DNA of 64,000 nt from positions 32,490 to 96,489 of the forward strand of contig NKIQ01000013.1 in the NCBI GenBank assembly GCA_002256005.1, given 5' to 3'. The stretch's first letter is position 1, and each line of letters opens with the position of its first letter. The notes under the pieces were generated by a model. It had not been told where the DNA came from, did no database searches, and worked only from the letters and a program-made list of their open reading frames with translations. This DNA comes from Alphaproteobacteria bacterium PA4 (GTDB lineage Bacteria; Pseudomonadota; Alphaproteobacteria; Sphingomonadales; Sphingomonadaceae). Below are positions 10,024 through 18,620 of the stretch, piece after piece. The translations under genes were made by a program, and so were the position numbers.

Positions 10024-10093
10024 GCCGCTGCGGACTTTGGATACAAACGCCGCGACGGCTGCAATCGCAGCGACAGCGTGTCATCGGGGAAGG

Positions 10094-10170
10094 TGGCGCG
10101 CCCGGCAGGATTCGAACCTGCGGCCTCAGGATTAGAAGTCCCGCGCTCTATCCAGCTGAGCTACGGGCGC
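10094..10170 (-). tRNA. tRNA-Arg (anticodon TCT)
   Basis: Reverse strand 10170-10094 folds as a cloverleaf: acceptor GCGCCCG pairs with CGGGCGC, then TAGCTCAGCTGGATAGAGC (D arm), anticodon loop CTTCTAA giving TCT, and a T arm containing GGTTCGAATCC. The discriminator is G and CCA is encoded (10096-10094). It reads AGA codons, which are rare in this GC-rich genome. Confidence 0.97.
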
Positions 10171-10182
10171 CCGGGAAAAACC

Positions 10183-10461
10183 CTAGCGGAAATTGTCCGC
10201 ATAGGCCTGAAGTTTCAGTGTGCGCGGGCCGAGGGGCACGATCTCCACGGTCAGGCCATGCGCTTCGGCATAGGCCAGCGCCGCCGCCTCGCTTTCGAAA
10301 CGCAGCTGCAACTGGGTTTCGGTGGCGCCGGAGCCAGCCCAGCCGGTCAGCGGATCGGGGCGCTGTGCCTCGTCACGTTCCCATTCCAGCAGCCATTGCC
10401 CGGTTCTGGCCCGGCCGGACTGCATGGCATTTTTCGGACGCTGATAGAGGCGGGCCAACAT
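10183..10461 (-). CDS. NADH dehydrogenase (complex I) accessory subunit, NDUFS4-like
   Basis: 92 residues starting MLARLYQRPKNAMQSGRART, the hallmark opening of the ETC complex I subunit family found in alphaproteobacteria and as NDUFS4 (18 kDa) in mitochondria. The middle has DPLTGWAGSGAT and the end EIVPLGPRTLK, both conserved in the family. It acts on the peripheral arm of respiratory complex I. It stands alone, 12 bases upstream of the tRNA-Arg gene on the same strand, away from any nuo operon. The length is complete for a bacterial member. Confidence 0.9.
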   Translation of the reverse strand: MLARLYQRPKNAMQSGRARTGQWLLEWERDEAQRPDPLTGWAGSGATETQLQLRFESEAAALAYAEAHGLTVEIVPLGPRTLKLQAYADNFR

Positions 10462-10540
10462 GCTGCCTCCCTACGCGCATCCCGCCCCCATGTTCAAGAC
10501 GAAGTCTTGACGACAGCCATTCCGCAGCGGACCACAGGCC

Positions 10541-10840
10541 ATGATCGTCATCATCGGCACCATCCGCATCGACCCACGGCAGCGCGCTGCCACGCTGGCC
10601 GCCATGCAGGCAATGATCGGCGCCAGTCGCGCCGAACCCGGTTGCCGGCGCTATGGCTATGCCGAGGATGTGCTGGAGGCGGGGCTGATCCATGTCCATG
10701 AGGTCTGGGACGATGCCGACAGTCTGGCCGTGCATTTCGCCAGCCCGCACATCGCCGCCTGGCGGGCGCAATGGCCGGCGCTGGGCATCCATGATCGCAA
10801 TCTGGTCCGCTACAGCGCCGATGCCGGCACGCCGACCTGA
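10541..10840 (+). CDS. Antibiotic biosynthesis monooxygenase-like (ABM) protein
   Basis: 99 residues with the dimeric alpha/beta ABM fold pattern: a first strand IVIIGTIRID, then EPGCRRYGYAED, and HVHEVWDDADSLAVHFASPH, the conserved region of putative quinol monooxygenases of the YgiN type. The stop codon abuts the stop of the convergent polyprenyl synthase gene at 10841. Members oxidise quinols or small aromatics without cofactor; the substrate is unknown here. Confidence 0.8.
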   Translation: MIVIIGTIRIDPRQRAATLAAMQAMIGASRAEPGCRRYGYAEDVLEAGLIHVHEVWDDADSLAVHFASPHIAAWRAQWPALGIHDRNLVRYSADAGTPT

Positions 10841-11854
10841 TCAATACGCGCGGGCGATGGCGAATTCGACGGTTTCGGTCAGTGCGGTCTTGGCCGGGCC
10901 ATTGGGGAAGCCGGCCAGCGTATCGATGGCGCGGGCGCCATAGTGGCGGGCGCGGGCCAGCGTGTCGGTGACGGCATTGGTCTGGGCGAGCAGCGTGCCG
11001 GCGCGCGCCAGTTCGGTATCGCCATTGGCGCGGCCGCTCATCGCGCGGCGCCAGAATTCGCGATCCTCCTCGCTGCCGCGGGCATAGGCGAGGATGACCG
11101 GCAGGGTGATCTTGCCGTCACGGAAATCATCGCCGCTGTCCTTGCCCATCGTGTCGGCGTCCGACACATAATCGATGGCATCGTCGACGAGCTGGAAGGC
11201 GATGCCGAGATTGCGGCCATAGGCCTCCAGCGCGGCTTCGGTGGCGGCGTTGCGCTCGGCGACGATGGCAGCGATCTGGCAGGCGGCGGCGAACAGGGCC
11301 GCGGTCTTGGCCGTGATGATCTCGAGATAGCGATCCTCGCTGGTCTCGACATTGCGCTGCGCGGTCAGCTGCGCCACCTCGCCCTCGGCGATGATCGACG
11401 AGGCGCTGGACAGGATCTTCAGCACCTTCAGGCTGCCATCCTCGACCATCAGTTCGAACGAGCGGCTGAACAGGAAATCGCCGACCAGCACGCTGGCCGG
11501 GTTGCCCCATAGCCGGTTGGCGGTCGGCTTGCCGCGCCGCAGTCCGGAGACATCGACGACATCATCGTGCAGCAGCGTCGCGGTGTGGATGAACTCCACC
11601 GCCGCCGCCAGCTTGTGGTGGCGGGTGCCGGCGTAATCGAGCAGCGCCGCACAGCCCAAAGTCAGCATCGGGCGCAGCCGCTTGCCGCCGCCGGCGATCA
11701 GATGGCCGGCCAGTTCCGGAATCAACGCCACCGGCGACTGCATGCGATCGATGATGACATGATTGACCTGGGTCAGCCCCGGCGCGGTCAACGCCATCAG
11801 CCCGGCCATCGACGGCGTCGGGCGCTTGGGCAGGCTATGGATGGTCGCGGTCAC
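10841..11854 (-). CDS. Polyprenyl (octaprenyl-type) diphosphate synthase
   Basis: 337 residues from GTG 11854, preceded by AAGGA at seven bases; an in-frame ATG at 11872 lacks a ribosome site. The two aspartate-rich motifs are present: LLHDDVVD (first, Mg-binding) and QLVDDAIDY (second), with GGGKRLRP for isopentenyl diphosphate binding. It makes the long isoprenoid tail of ubiquinone from farnesyl/geranyl diphosphate and IPP. Chain length cannot be fixed from sequence alone; IspB-type octaprenyl or decaprenyl (ubiquinone-10 in sphingomonads) is likely. Confidence 0.93.
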   Translation of the reverse strand: MTATIHSLPKRPTPSMAGLMALTAPGLTQVNHVIIDRMQSPVALIPELAGHLIAGGGKRLRPMLTLGCAALLDYAGTRHHKLAAAVEFIHTATLLHDDVVDVSGLRRGKPTANRLWGNPASVLVGDFLFSRSFELMVEDGSLKVLKILSSASSIIAEGEVAQLTAQRNVETSEDRYLEIITAKTAALFAAACQIAAIVAERNAATEAALEAYGRNLGIAFQLVDDAIDYVSDADTMGKDSGDDFRDGKITLPVILAYARGSEEDREFWRRAMSGRANGDTELARAGTLLAQTNAVTDTLARARHYGARAIDTLAGFPNGPAKTALTETVEFAIARAY

Positions 11855-11954
11855 GTGCCTGTCCTTACCCATCGCTGCCGCCCGCGCAACCCCATGACTT
11901 GCCAACGCGCGCATCCGCCGCAAAGGTGCGCACGGCAATGAACGGGGAAACGGC

Positions 11955-12236
11955 GTGTCTGACGAAATCCTGAGCGGCTATCGCGACAGCATCGACAATA
12001 TCGATGCCGCCCTGGTCTTCATGCTCGCCGAACGCTTCAAGATCACCAAGGCGGTCGGCGCCTACAAGGCCATGGCCGGCCTGCCCGCCGCCGATCCGGG
12101 CCGCGAAGCCGCTCAGGTCGCCCGGCTGCGCGCGCTCGCCGAAACCGCCAAGCTCGATCCCGAATTCAGCGAAAAGTTCCTGCGCTTCATCATCGATGAG
12201 GTGATTCGGCATCATCAGGTGGCGGCGAAGGGGTAA
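11955..12236 (+). CDS. Chorismate mutase, AroQ type
   Basis: 93 residues from a GTG start. The N-terminal helix has YRDSIDNIDAAL with the catalytic arginine, then LAERFKITKAVGAYK with the second basic residues, and a C-terminal FLRFIIDEVIRHHQ helix, the three-helix AroQ pattern. It converts chorismate to prephenate for phenylalanine and tyrosine. It is a stand-alone monofunctional enzyme, divergent from the polyprenyl synthase gene (100-base gap), a neighbourhood that links two chorismate/isoprenoid steps of ubiquinone supply only loosely. Confidence 0.92.
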   Translation: MSDEILSGYRDSIDNIDAALVFMLAERFKITKAVGAYKAMAGLPAADPGREAAQVARLRALAETAKLDPEFSEKFLRFIIDEVIRHHQVAAKG

Positions 12237-12265
12237 GGTCGGCTCACAAGCGCCGAAGCAAGCGG

Positions 12266-12501
12266 GCCTCCGGCGGCTGGGGCCGACGGCCCCAGACCCA
12301 GTTTGTTGGTGTTGGCCAGTGACACATCGTTTCTGGCCGGATCGTCATGCTGAACTTGTTTCAGCATCCACCGCGCCAGCGGAACACGCGTCCGCGCACC
12401 GCAATGGATGCTGAAACAAGTTCAGCATGACGACATCCTGGTAACGCATGAAATCGCAAAACGAATGGGGTCTGGGGCCGACGGCCCCAGCCGCCGGAGG
12501 C
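12266..12501. repeat. Paired-arm repeat, copy A1, with a second repeat nested inside
   Basis: Left arm 12266-12300 (CCTCCGGCGGCTGGGG... then CCCCAGACCCA) and right arm 12464-12501 (ATGGGGTCTGGGG... CCCCAGCCGCCGGAGG) are inverted copies. Each arm is itself an imperfect hairpin around CGACG. It fills most of the 283-base gap between chorismate mutase and the histidine kinase, where there is no gene. Related copies occur at 22789, 35335, 52630 and 57983. Confidence 0.9.
12343..12432. repeat. Inverted repeat (GTCATGCTGAACTTG type) nested in A1
   Basis: Positions 12343-12369 and 12406-12432 are inverted copies of a 27-base unit containing GTCATGCTGAACTTGTTTCA. Repeats of this wording are common in intergenic DNA of several alphaproteobacteria. 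It sits between the arms of the A1 repeat, as if one element had entered the other. Confidence 0.85.
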
Positions 12502-12519
12502 ATCTTCTTCTGATCCCCC

Positions 12520-13923
12520 CTACCCCGCCGCCGGCAAATCCAGCCGCACCAGCAGCCCGCCCAGATCCTCCGATTCCTCCAGCGCGATGGTGCCGCCATA
12601 GAGTTCGGCGACGTCGCGGGCGATGGCGAGGCCGAGGCCGGTGCCGGGCTTGTCGGTGTCGAGGCGTTCGCCGCGTTCGAACAGGCGTTCGCGTGCCTCG
12701 GCCGGGATGCCGGCACCGTCATCCTCGATCAGGATTTCGACCCGGCCGGGCCCGCCGGCGACGGTGACGAACACCCGGCCGCCGCCATGCAGCGCGGCAT
12801 TGTCGATGAGGTTGCCGACCATTTCGTCGAGGTCCTGGCGCTCACCCTGAAAGACCTTGGCCTGGTCGCCGTCGAGATCGATGGTGACATGGCGGTCGGT
12901 GTGGATGCGTTCGACGGTGCGGATGATCGCCTGCAGCGCCGGCCACACCGGCGCCCGCGCCGTTGAGGCACCGCGGCGGCCGGCGGCGCGGGCGCGGGCG
13001 AGCTGGTGATCGACATGGCGGCGCATCACCTGCAGCTGCGTCTGCACCGTCTGGGCCAGCGGATCGTTGCGGCCCTCCGCCTCGCCGATCAGCACGCTCA
13101 TCGGCGTTTTCAGCGCATGGGCGAGGTTGCCGGCATGGCGCCGCGCGGCTTCGGCCTGGCGTTCGTTGTGATCGAGCAGTTCGTTGATTTCGCTGACCAG
13201 CGGCGCGATTTCCTGCGGAAAATCCCCCGGCACCTGCCGCGCCGCGCCGGAGCGGATGGCGGCGATGGACCGGCTGACCCGGCCGAGCGGCGACAGGCCA
13301 TAGGTCGATTGCAGCGCCGCCAGCGCCAGCAGCGCCAGACTGAGGCCACCCAGCGACCAGAACAGGATGGCGCGCAATTCGCGCACCTGGGCATCGCGGT
13401 CGCGCGTCGATTGCGCCACCTGGAAGTAGAAGACGGTCGGCGAGCCCGGCAGCTTCACATCGCGACCGACAACGCGCAGCGGCTCGCCCGGGAAGCTGCG
13501 GTTTTCGTAGCGGCACGGCTTCACGCAGCCGAGCTGCGGCGGCGGACCCAGCACGCGATCCCAGAGCGAACGCGACGGAAACGGCGGCTGTTCCGCGGCG
13601 GAGACCTGCCAGTAAAGACCGGAATAGGGTTCCGAAAAGCGCTGGTCGCCGAGCGGGCGGAGAAAGCGCACCGCGCCCGCTTCATCGAGATCGGCAGCGT
13701 TGATCATGCCGGCCAGGGTGAAATCCAGCTGGGCATCGAAATTGCGGGTGAGCGCGCCGACCAGCACGCGATCGAGCGCGAAACCGCCGAGCCCCAGCAG
13801 CGGGATGATCCAGATGGCCGCCAGCGCGATCATCCGCAGCCGCAGCGACCCCGCCAGCGAAAAGCGGCGGCGCGGCCGCGCGGCCGCCAGCGGCTCAGCC
13901 GGCGTCGTTGAGACTGTAGCCAA
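12520..13923 (-). CDS. Two-component sensor histidine kinase (PhoQ/EnvZ-like)
   Basis: 467 residues. Transmembrane helices lie at about 31-50 and 186-205 with a 135-residue periplasmic sensor between; HAMP follows, then the H-box NLAHALKTPMSV with the phosphorylated histidine at about 269, and an HATPase domain with the N-box EMVGNLIDNAALHG, DDGAGIP and GTGLGLAIARD. The start taken is TTG 13923, 29 bases inside the regulator gene; the next ATG at 13833 begins the first helix and would drop the basic N-terminus. It forms an operon with the regulator and a PepSY protein, an arrangement seen with PhoPQ-like and FeuPQ-like envelope-stress systems. The stimulus is unknown. Confidence 0.92.
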   Translation of the reverse strand: MATVSTTPAEPLAAARPRRRFSLAGSLRLRMIALAAIWIIPLLGLGGFALDRVLVGALTRNFDAQLDFTLAGMINAADLDEAGAVRFLRPLGDQRFSEPYSGLYWQVSAAEQPPFPSRSLWDRVLGPPPQLGCVKPCRYENRSFPGEPLRVVGRDVKLPGSPTVFYFQVAQSTRDRDAQVRELRAILFWSLGGLSLALLALAALQSTYGLSPLGRVSRSIAAIRSGAARQVPGDFPQEIAPLVSEINELLDHNERQAEAARRHAGNLAHALKTPMSVLIGEAEGRNDPLAQTVQTQLQVMRRHVDHQLARARAAGRRGASTARAPVWPALQAIIRTVERIHTDRHVTIDLDGDQAKVFQGERQDLDEMVGNLIDNAALHGGGRVFVTVAGGPGRVEILIEDDGAGIPAEARERLFERGERLDTDKPGTGLGLAIARDVAELYGGTIALEESEDLGGLLVRLDLPAAG

Positions 13924-14557
13924 GGCCGCGCGTCGTGCTGATCAGATCGGGGCCGAGCTTCTTCCGGATACGGGTGATGAACACCTCGATCGTGTTGGAA
14001 TCGCGATCGAAATCCTGATCATAGATATGTTCGATCAATTCGGTGCGGCTGACCACCTTGCCCTTGTGGTGCATGAGATAGCTCAAGAGCTTGAACTCCT
14101 GCGCCGTCAGCTTGACCGGGTCGCCATTCAGCGTGACGCGCCCCGACCGGGTGTCGAGCCGCACATCGCCGGACACCAGTTCCGATGTCGCCTGACCGGC
14201 GGCGCGGCGGATGAGCGCGCGCAGCCGGGCGATCAGCTCTTCGGTCTGGAACGGCTTTGCCAGATAGTCATCGGCGCCGGCGTCGAGCCCGGCCACCTTG
14301 TCCGACCAGCTGTCGCGCGCCGTCAGCACCAGCACCGGCATCACCCGGCCATCCTTGCGCCAGCGGTCGAGCACGGTCAGGCCATCGACTTCGGGCAGGC
14401 CGAGATCGAGCACCACGGCGTCATAGCTTTCGGTCAGCCCCAGATAATGGCCGTCCTCGCCATCGCTGGCGGTGTCGACGGCATAGCCGGCCCCCTCCAG
14501 CGCCGCCTTCAACTGGCGCAGCAGATTGGGTTCGTCTTCAACAACGAGAATGCGCAT
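13895..14557 (-). CDS. OmpR/PhoP-family response regulator
   Basis: 220 residues. The receiver domain has the acidic pocket VVEDE, the phospho-acceptor Asp51 in VVLDLGLP, and lysine in LAKPF. The C-terminal winged helix has the usual VKLTAQEFKLLSYLM and VFITRIRKKLG segments. The 3' end overlaps the histidine kinase start. It is preceded by the PepSY gene by 33 bases on the same strand. It should control envelope genes and probably its own operon. Confidence 0.95.
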   Translation of the reverse strand: MRILVVEDEPNLLRQLKAALEGAGYAVDTASDGEDGHYLGLTESYDAVVLDLGLPEVDGLTVLDRWRKDGRVMPVLVLTARDSWSDKVAGLDAGADDYLAKPFQTEELIARLRALIRRAAGQATSELVSGDVRLDTRSGRVTLNGDPVKLTAQEFKLLSYLMHHKGKVVSRTELIEHIYDQDFDRDSNTIEVFITRIRKKLGPDLISTTRGLGYSLNDAG

Positions 14558-14590
14558 CAGGAAGCCTTGTAAGGGAAATCGCCGAAATCG

Positions 14591-14881
14591 TCAGTAGCTT
14601 TGCCGCGTCGTGATGCGGCGCCCGGTGCGGGCATCGACATCGACATTCACCAGCGCCCCTTCGACCAGAAAGCGGAAGCGATAGCGCTTGCTCGCCGAAT
14701 CGAACTCGACACCGACGAATTCGCCGCGTGTCTGTGAAAGCACGCGATTACGGATTGGTTCCAGCGGCATGATCTCGCCGGCTTCCACCAGATCCTGCAC
14801 GCCGTTGCTGCCAAGGCCGAGCGAAGGCGTGGCCGCGACGATGGCCAGGCCGACAAGGGGAAGGAGCATCAGGGAACGCAT
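14591..14881 (-). CDS. Small periplasmic PepSY-domain protein
   Basis: 96 residues from ATG 14881, chosen because a signal peptide (MRSLMLLPLVGLAIVAATPS) begins there; two upstream in-frame ATGs would only add a basic tail. The mature part has one PepSY unit (EAGEIMPLEPIRNRVLSQ, then YRFRFLVEGALVNVDVDARTGR). Single-PepSY proteins commonly precede PhoPQ-like systems and may modulate the sensor. It is the first gene of that operon. Confidence 0.8.
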   Translation of the reverse strand: MRSLMLLPLVGLAIVAATPSLGLGSNGVQDLVEAGEIMPLEPIRNRVLSQTRGEFVGVEFDSASKRYRFRFLVEGALVNVDVDARTGRRITTRQSY

Positions 14882-15065
14882 GGTGGCAAATCGGACTTTC
14901 TCGGGCCTTCGCAATCGCATGGTCGCCGTGAATAGCCGATGAATGTCACACTTCATCTGTCATGAGCAATGCCGATTCCGACAGGCTGCAGCGACATGGT
15001 CACCAGCAATGTTGCGCTGCGGCGCAATTGCGGCCACTGCACGCCCCAGCCCCATACGGATCCCT

Positions 15066-16874
15066 ATGCCCGAACCCATTCTCACGCTCGAAAACGCCGG
15101 CCTGCGCCAGGGCGGCTCCTGGCTGTTCCGCGGCCTCGACCTGACCATCGACGCCCGCGACCGGCTGGCGCTGATCGGCCGGAATGGCGTCGGCAAGACG
15201 ACGCTGCTGAAGCTGATCGCCGGCGAGATCGAGCTCGACGAAGGCCGCCGCGCCCTGTCCCCCACCCTGCGCATCGTCCGGCTGGAGCAGGACCCCGACC
15301 TTGCCGGCTTCACCACGCTGGGCGACTATGCCCGCGCCGGCCATGACGCGCCGCCGGATCATCGCCTCGAATCGGTGGCGAGTCGGCTGGGTGCCGATCT
15401 TGACCGCGAGGCCGGCACCGCATCGGGCGGGGAGCGTCGCCGCGCCGCGCTGGTGCGGGCGCTGGCCGAACAGCCCGATCTGCTGCTGCTCGACGAGCCG
15501 ACCAACCATCTCGACATCGCCGCCATCGAATGGCTGGAAAACTGGCTGGACCGCTACAGCGGCGCCTTCCTGTCGATCAGCCATGACCGTGCCTTTCTGA
15601 CCCGGCTGACAAAGAACTGCCTGTGGCTGGATCGCGGCACGCTGCGCCGCGCCGAAGTCGGCTTCGGCGGCTTCGAGGACTGGTCGGACCGCGTCGCCGC
15701 CGAGGAAGCCAAGAATGCCGCCAAGCTCGACACCAAGCTGAAGGCCGAGGAGCATTGGCTGCTGCGCGGCGTCACCGCCCGGCGCAGCCGCAACGAGGGC
15801 CGCCTCGCCAAGCTGATCGAGCTGCGCGCGACACGCAAGGCCATGACCACCGGCGATGCGGTGGCCAAGATCGCCACTACCGCCGATGATGGCAAAACCA
15901 AGGTGCTGATCGACGCCCAGCATGCGGCGCTGGCCTTCGACGGCCGGCCGATCCTGCGTGACCTTAGCTTGCGCGTCCGCCGCGGCGATCGCATCGGCAT
16001 CATCGGCCCCAATGGCGCCGGCAAATCGACGCTGATCCGCCTGCTGCTCGGCCAGCTGGCGCCCGACAGCGGCACGGTGAAGCGCGCGCAATCGCTGAAC
16101 CCCACCATCATCGACCAGCGCCGCCAGCGGCTGGATGCCGAAAACGGCGTCGGCAAGACGGTGCGCGACGTGCTGGCCGATGGCGGCGAATGGCTGGAGG
16201 TCAACGGCGTGCGCAAGCATGTCGCGGGCTATCTGAAGGAATTCCTCTTCGACCCTTCCGTCATCGATGCGCCGGTGGACAGTTTTTCGGGCGGCGAGCG
16301 CTCGCGCCTGCTGCTCGCCCGCGAATTCGCGACACCGTCGAACCTGCTGGTGCTCGACGAGCCGACCAATGACCTCGACATGGAAACGCTCGACCTGCTC
16401 GAAGAGGTGCTCGATGGCTATGCCGGCACCGTGCTGCTGGTCAGCCATGACCGCGAATTCCTCGATCGCGTCGTCACCATGGTGGTGGCGCTGGATGGCG
16501 AGGGCAATGCCGAAACCAGCGTCGGCGGCTGGTCGGACTGGGCAGCCTTCCAGAAGGAAAAGACCGCCGCCGCGCGCGACGCCAACCGCCCGCGCGCCGG
16601 CAATGCCAACACGCCGGCCAGCCCCAAAAAGGCCGCCGGCAAGCTGAGCTACAACGACGCCCGCGAACTCGCCGAACTGCCGAAGAAGCTGGAGCTGCTT
16701 GCCGCCGCCATCGCCCGGCACGAGGCGGTGCTGGCCGACCCTGCCCTTTACACCCGCGACAACAAGCGCTTCACCACGGTCACCGCCGAACTGGAACGCG
16801 TGCGCGCGGATCTGGCGGCGGCGGAAGAACGCTGGCTGGAACTGGCGGAAAAGGAAGCGGCGCTGGCGGGGTGA
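15066..16874 (+). CDS. uup: ABC-F family ATPase (Uup-like)
   Basis: 602 residues from ATG 15066 (MPEPILTLE); the open frame extends upstream without a plausible start. Two ABC domains: Walker A GRNGVGKTT and GPNGAGKST, signatures SGGERRR and SGGERSR, Walker B LLLLDEPTNHLD and LVLDEPTNDLD. There are no membrane segments. The C-terminal roughly 75 residues (from KKAAGKLSYNDARELAELPKK) form the coiled coil typical of Uup, a ribosome/DNA-associated ABC-F protein linked to transposon excision and ribosome assembly. It is divergent from the PepSY operon. Confidence 0.88.
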   Translation: MPEPILTLENAGLRQGGSWLFRGLDLTIDARDRLALIGRNGVGKTTLLKLIAGEIELDEGRRALSPTLRIVRLEQDPDLAGFTTLGDYARAGHDAPPDHRLESVASRLGADLDREAGTASGGERRRAALVRALAEQPDLLLLDEPTNHLDIAAIEWLENWLDRYSGAFLSISHDRAFLTRLTKNCLWLDRGTLRRAEVGFGGFEDWSDRVAAEEAKNAAKLDTKLKAEEHWLLRGVTARRSRNEGRLAKLIELRATRKAMTTGDAVAKIATTADDGKTKVLIDAQHAALAFDGRPILRDLSLRVRRGDRIGIIGPNGAGKSTLIRLLLGQLAPDSGTVKRAQSLNPTIIDQRRQRLDAENGVGKTVRDVLADGGEWLEVNGVRKHVAGYLKEFLFDPSVIDAPVDSFSGGERSRLLLAREFATPSNLLVLDEPTNDLDMETLDLLEEVLDGYAGTVLLVSHDREFLDRVVTMVVALDGEGNAETSVGGWSDWAAFQKEKTAAARDANRPRAGNANTPASPKKAAGKLSYNDARELAELPKKLELLAAAIARHEAVLADPALYTRDNKRFTTVTAELERVRADLAAAEERWLELAEKEAALAG

Positions 16875-16914
16875 ACGCGGGCCGGGCCACCGGGTTCGTC
16901 AGCCCCCGGCACTG

Positions 16915-18081
16915 TTATGCCGCGCGCGCTGTGGCCAATTGCGTCTCATAGGCGGCGAACAGGTCGCGGAAATGCGCGTCCATGGTGCGGGTGCCGGCAG
17001 CGGCCGCGCGGGCATTGGCGCTGAGTGTCGGCAATTGCGCAATGGCCTCGCCGATGACGGTGGCGGCGCTGGCGGCGTCACCGGCGGCATAGCGCAGGCC
17101 GAGACCGGGCAGCGCCTGGTCCGCAGCGCCGCCTTCATCGGGCACCACCAGCGGCAGGCCGGAGGCCAGCGCCTCGGCCTGGACCATGCCGAAGGTTTCG
17201 GCGTTGGCGCCATGGACCAGCAGATCGGCGCTGGCCATCAGCCGCGCCATTTCGTGCCGGTCACCGATGGGTGACAGCAGCTGGATATGCGGATTTTCGC
17301 CAACGGCGCGCAGCACGGCGGTGCGGCCATGGCCATCGCCGACCAGCACCAGCCCCAGCGGCCGACTGTAGCCGGCAGCGACCGCGCCGGCGATGATCAG
17401 CGGCCAGCGCTTTTCCGGTGAAAAGCGGCCGATGCCGAGCAGCAGCGTTGCCGATTCCGGCAGTTCGCAGCGCGCCAGCAGCCGGGCACGCAGCGCCGGA
17501 TCGCGATGCGCCGGCGAAAACACGCCCGGATCGACGCCCATCGGAATGGTGTGGACATGGCTGAGCCCGCCGGCGGTCATCCGCCCGGCCAGGCTGGGCG
17601 AGGCGCAGACCACCATGTCGAAATGCGCATCGAGCCGGCGCAAATGCCGCCAGAACCAGTCGAAACCCCTGTCGATGGTCTTGCGGCTGACCATGCCTTC
17701 CAGCCAGCGATAGGCCCAGGCCGACAGCGGGTCGGCGTGCATGATGAGGGCGCGCGGCGCCTTGCCCTGCCATTCGGCGACGGCGGTGGCGCTGCCCCAG
17801 GGCGAGGAGGCCTCGACGAAATCCGGGTTTTCGGCGTCGAGCGCCGCATGGATCACCGCATCGCTTTCAAAATAGAAATAGCTGCGATCGAGCGGGAAGC
17901 GCGGCGAGCGGATGCTGATCAGCCGCGCCGTGCCGAACTGTTCGACGCTGTTGTCGGCGCCCGGGGCGATCACCGTCATGCGCTGGCCGAGCGATTCGGC
18001 GATGCGCAGCTTGCGCTGGGTATAGGTGCGGATGCCGCCGCCGGTGGGCGAATAGAGCGCCGAGATGTCGACGATATGCAC
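16915..18081 (-). CDS. Glycosyltransferase family 4
   Basis: 388 residues from GTG 18081, two bases after the DUF2141 stop, with AAGGG seven bases upstream. The N-terminus reads VHIVDISALYSPTGGGIRTY, the GGG loop of GT-B enzymes; the C-terminal domain has LGIGRFSPEKRW, and HGANAETFGMVQAEALASGLP, the EX7E nucleotide-sugar motif region of GT4. It is the last gene of the leftward operon that begins at 21515. It is cytoplasmic or membrane-associated and should add a sugar to a lipid or polysaccharide; donor and acceptor are unknown. Confidence 0.88.
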   Translation of the reverse strand: MHIVDISALYSPTGGGIRTYTQRKLRIAESLGQRMTVIAPGADNSVEQFGTARLISIRSPRFPLDRSYFYFESDAVIHAALDAENPDFVEASSPWGSATAVAEWQGKAPRALIMHADPLSAWAYRWLEGMVSRKTIDRGFDWFWRHLRRLDAHFDMVVCASPSLAGRMTAGGLSHVHTIPMGVDPGVFSPAHRDPALRARLLARCELPESATLLLGIGRFSPEKRWPLIIAGAVAAGYSRPLGLVLVGDGHGRTAVLRAVGENPHIQLLSPIGDRHEMARLMASADLLVHGANAETFGMVQAEALASGLPLVVPDEGGAADQALPGLGLRYAAGDAASAATVIGEAIAQLPTLSANARAAAAGTRTMDAHFRDLFAAYETQLATARAA

Positions 18082-18083
18082 GC

Positions 18084-18620
18084 TCAGCCCTTCACCGGCG
18101 CGAAGCAGAACAGGCCGCTGCGATAGTTCATGCGGACAACGACATTGCCGACACCGGCGCCGGTGCTGACCCGCGCCGTCTCGACGCCGGGCTTGGAAAA
18201 GCAGAATTTCGCCGGGTTGCCGGGCACGCCGAAGCCGTCGCTCGACAGGCCGAACTTGCGGTTGCCGTCGCGATCGTGGAGCACCGACAGGGCATAGGTG
18301 CCGGGGCCGGGCACGCGGATGCACAGTTCGACGGCGCCGGCGTGCGGCACCGGCACTTCCACCCGCCGGAAGGTCTTGCCGGCCATCACCAGCAGATTGT
18401 CGTCGGCGAGGAAGTCATCGTCATTGGCGGGGTAGAGTTCGGCCTTCAGATTGCCGCGCCGGTCCTTCAGGCCCGAAATCGTCACCAGCAGCGCCGGGCC
18501 GCTTTCGTTCGGCCGACACTGGCCCTCGGCCTTGCCGAGGTCGGGGGTGGAACGCAGCGCCGGCTCGGCAGCCAGCACCGGCGGGGACAGCAGCAGCGCC
18601 AGCGCCAGCAGCCGCCGCAT
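18084..18620 (-). CDS. Secreted DUF2141 protein
   Basis: 178 residues. Signal peptide MRRLLALALLLSPPVLAAEP, then the DUF2141 core: LLVTISGLKDRRGNLKAELY, CIRVPGPGTYALSVLHDRDGN and DGFGVPGNPAKF, all conserved in the family. The fold is a small beta-sandwich of unknown function, periplasmic or exported. It lies between the membrane protein (one-base overlap) and the GT4 gene (two-base gap), so it is part of the same operon. Confidence 0.85.
   Translation of the reverse strand: MRRLLALALLLSPPVLAAEPALRSTPDLGKAEGQCRPNESGPALLVTISGLKDRRGNLKAELYPANDDDFLADDNLLVMAGKTFRRVEVPVPHAGAVELCIRVPGPGTYALSVLHDRDGNRKFGLSSDGFGVPGNPAKFCFSKPGVETARVSTGAGVGNVVVRMNYRSGLFCFAPVKG

Noticed and set aside
7035..10544. Open frame of 1169 codons on the + strand opposite the first TonB receptor
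   Set aside because: GC-rich third positions keep antisense frames open; the translation is low-complexity, has no family motif and the receptor on the other strand is unmistakable. The same holds for frames opposite the second receptor (36677-38824) and amtB (46023-47813).
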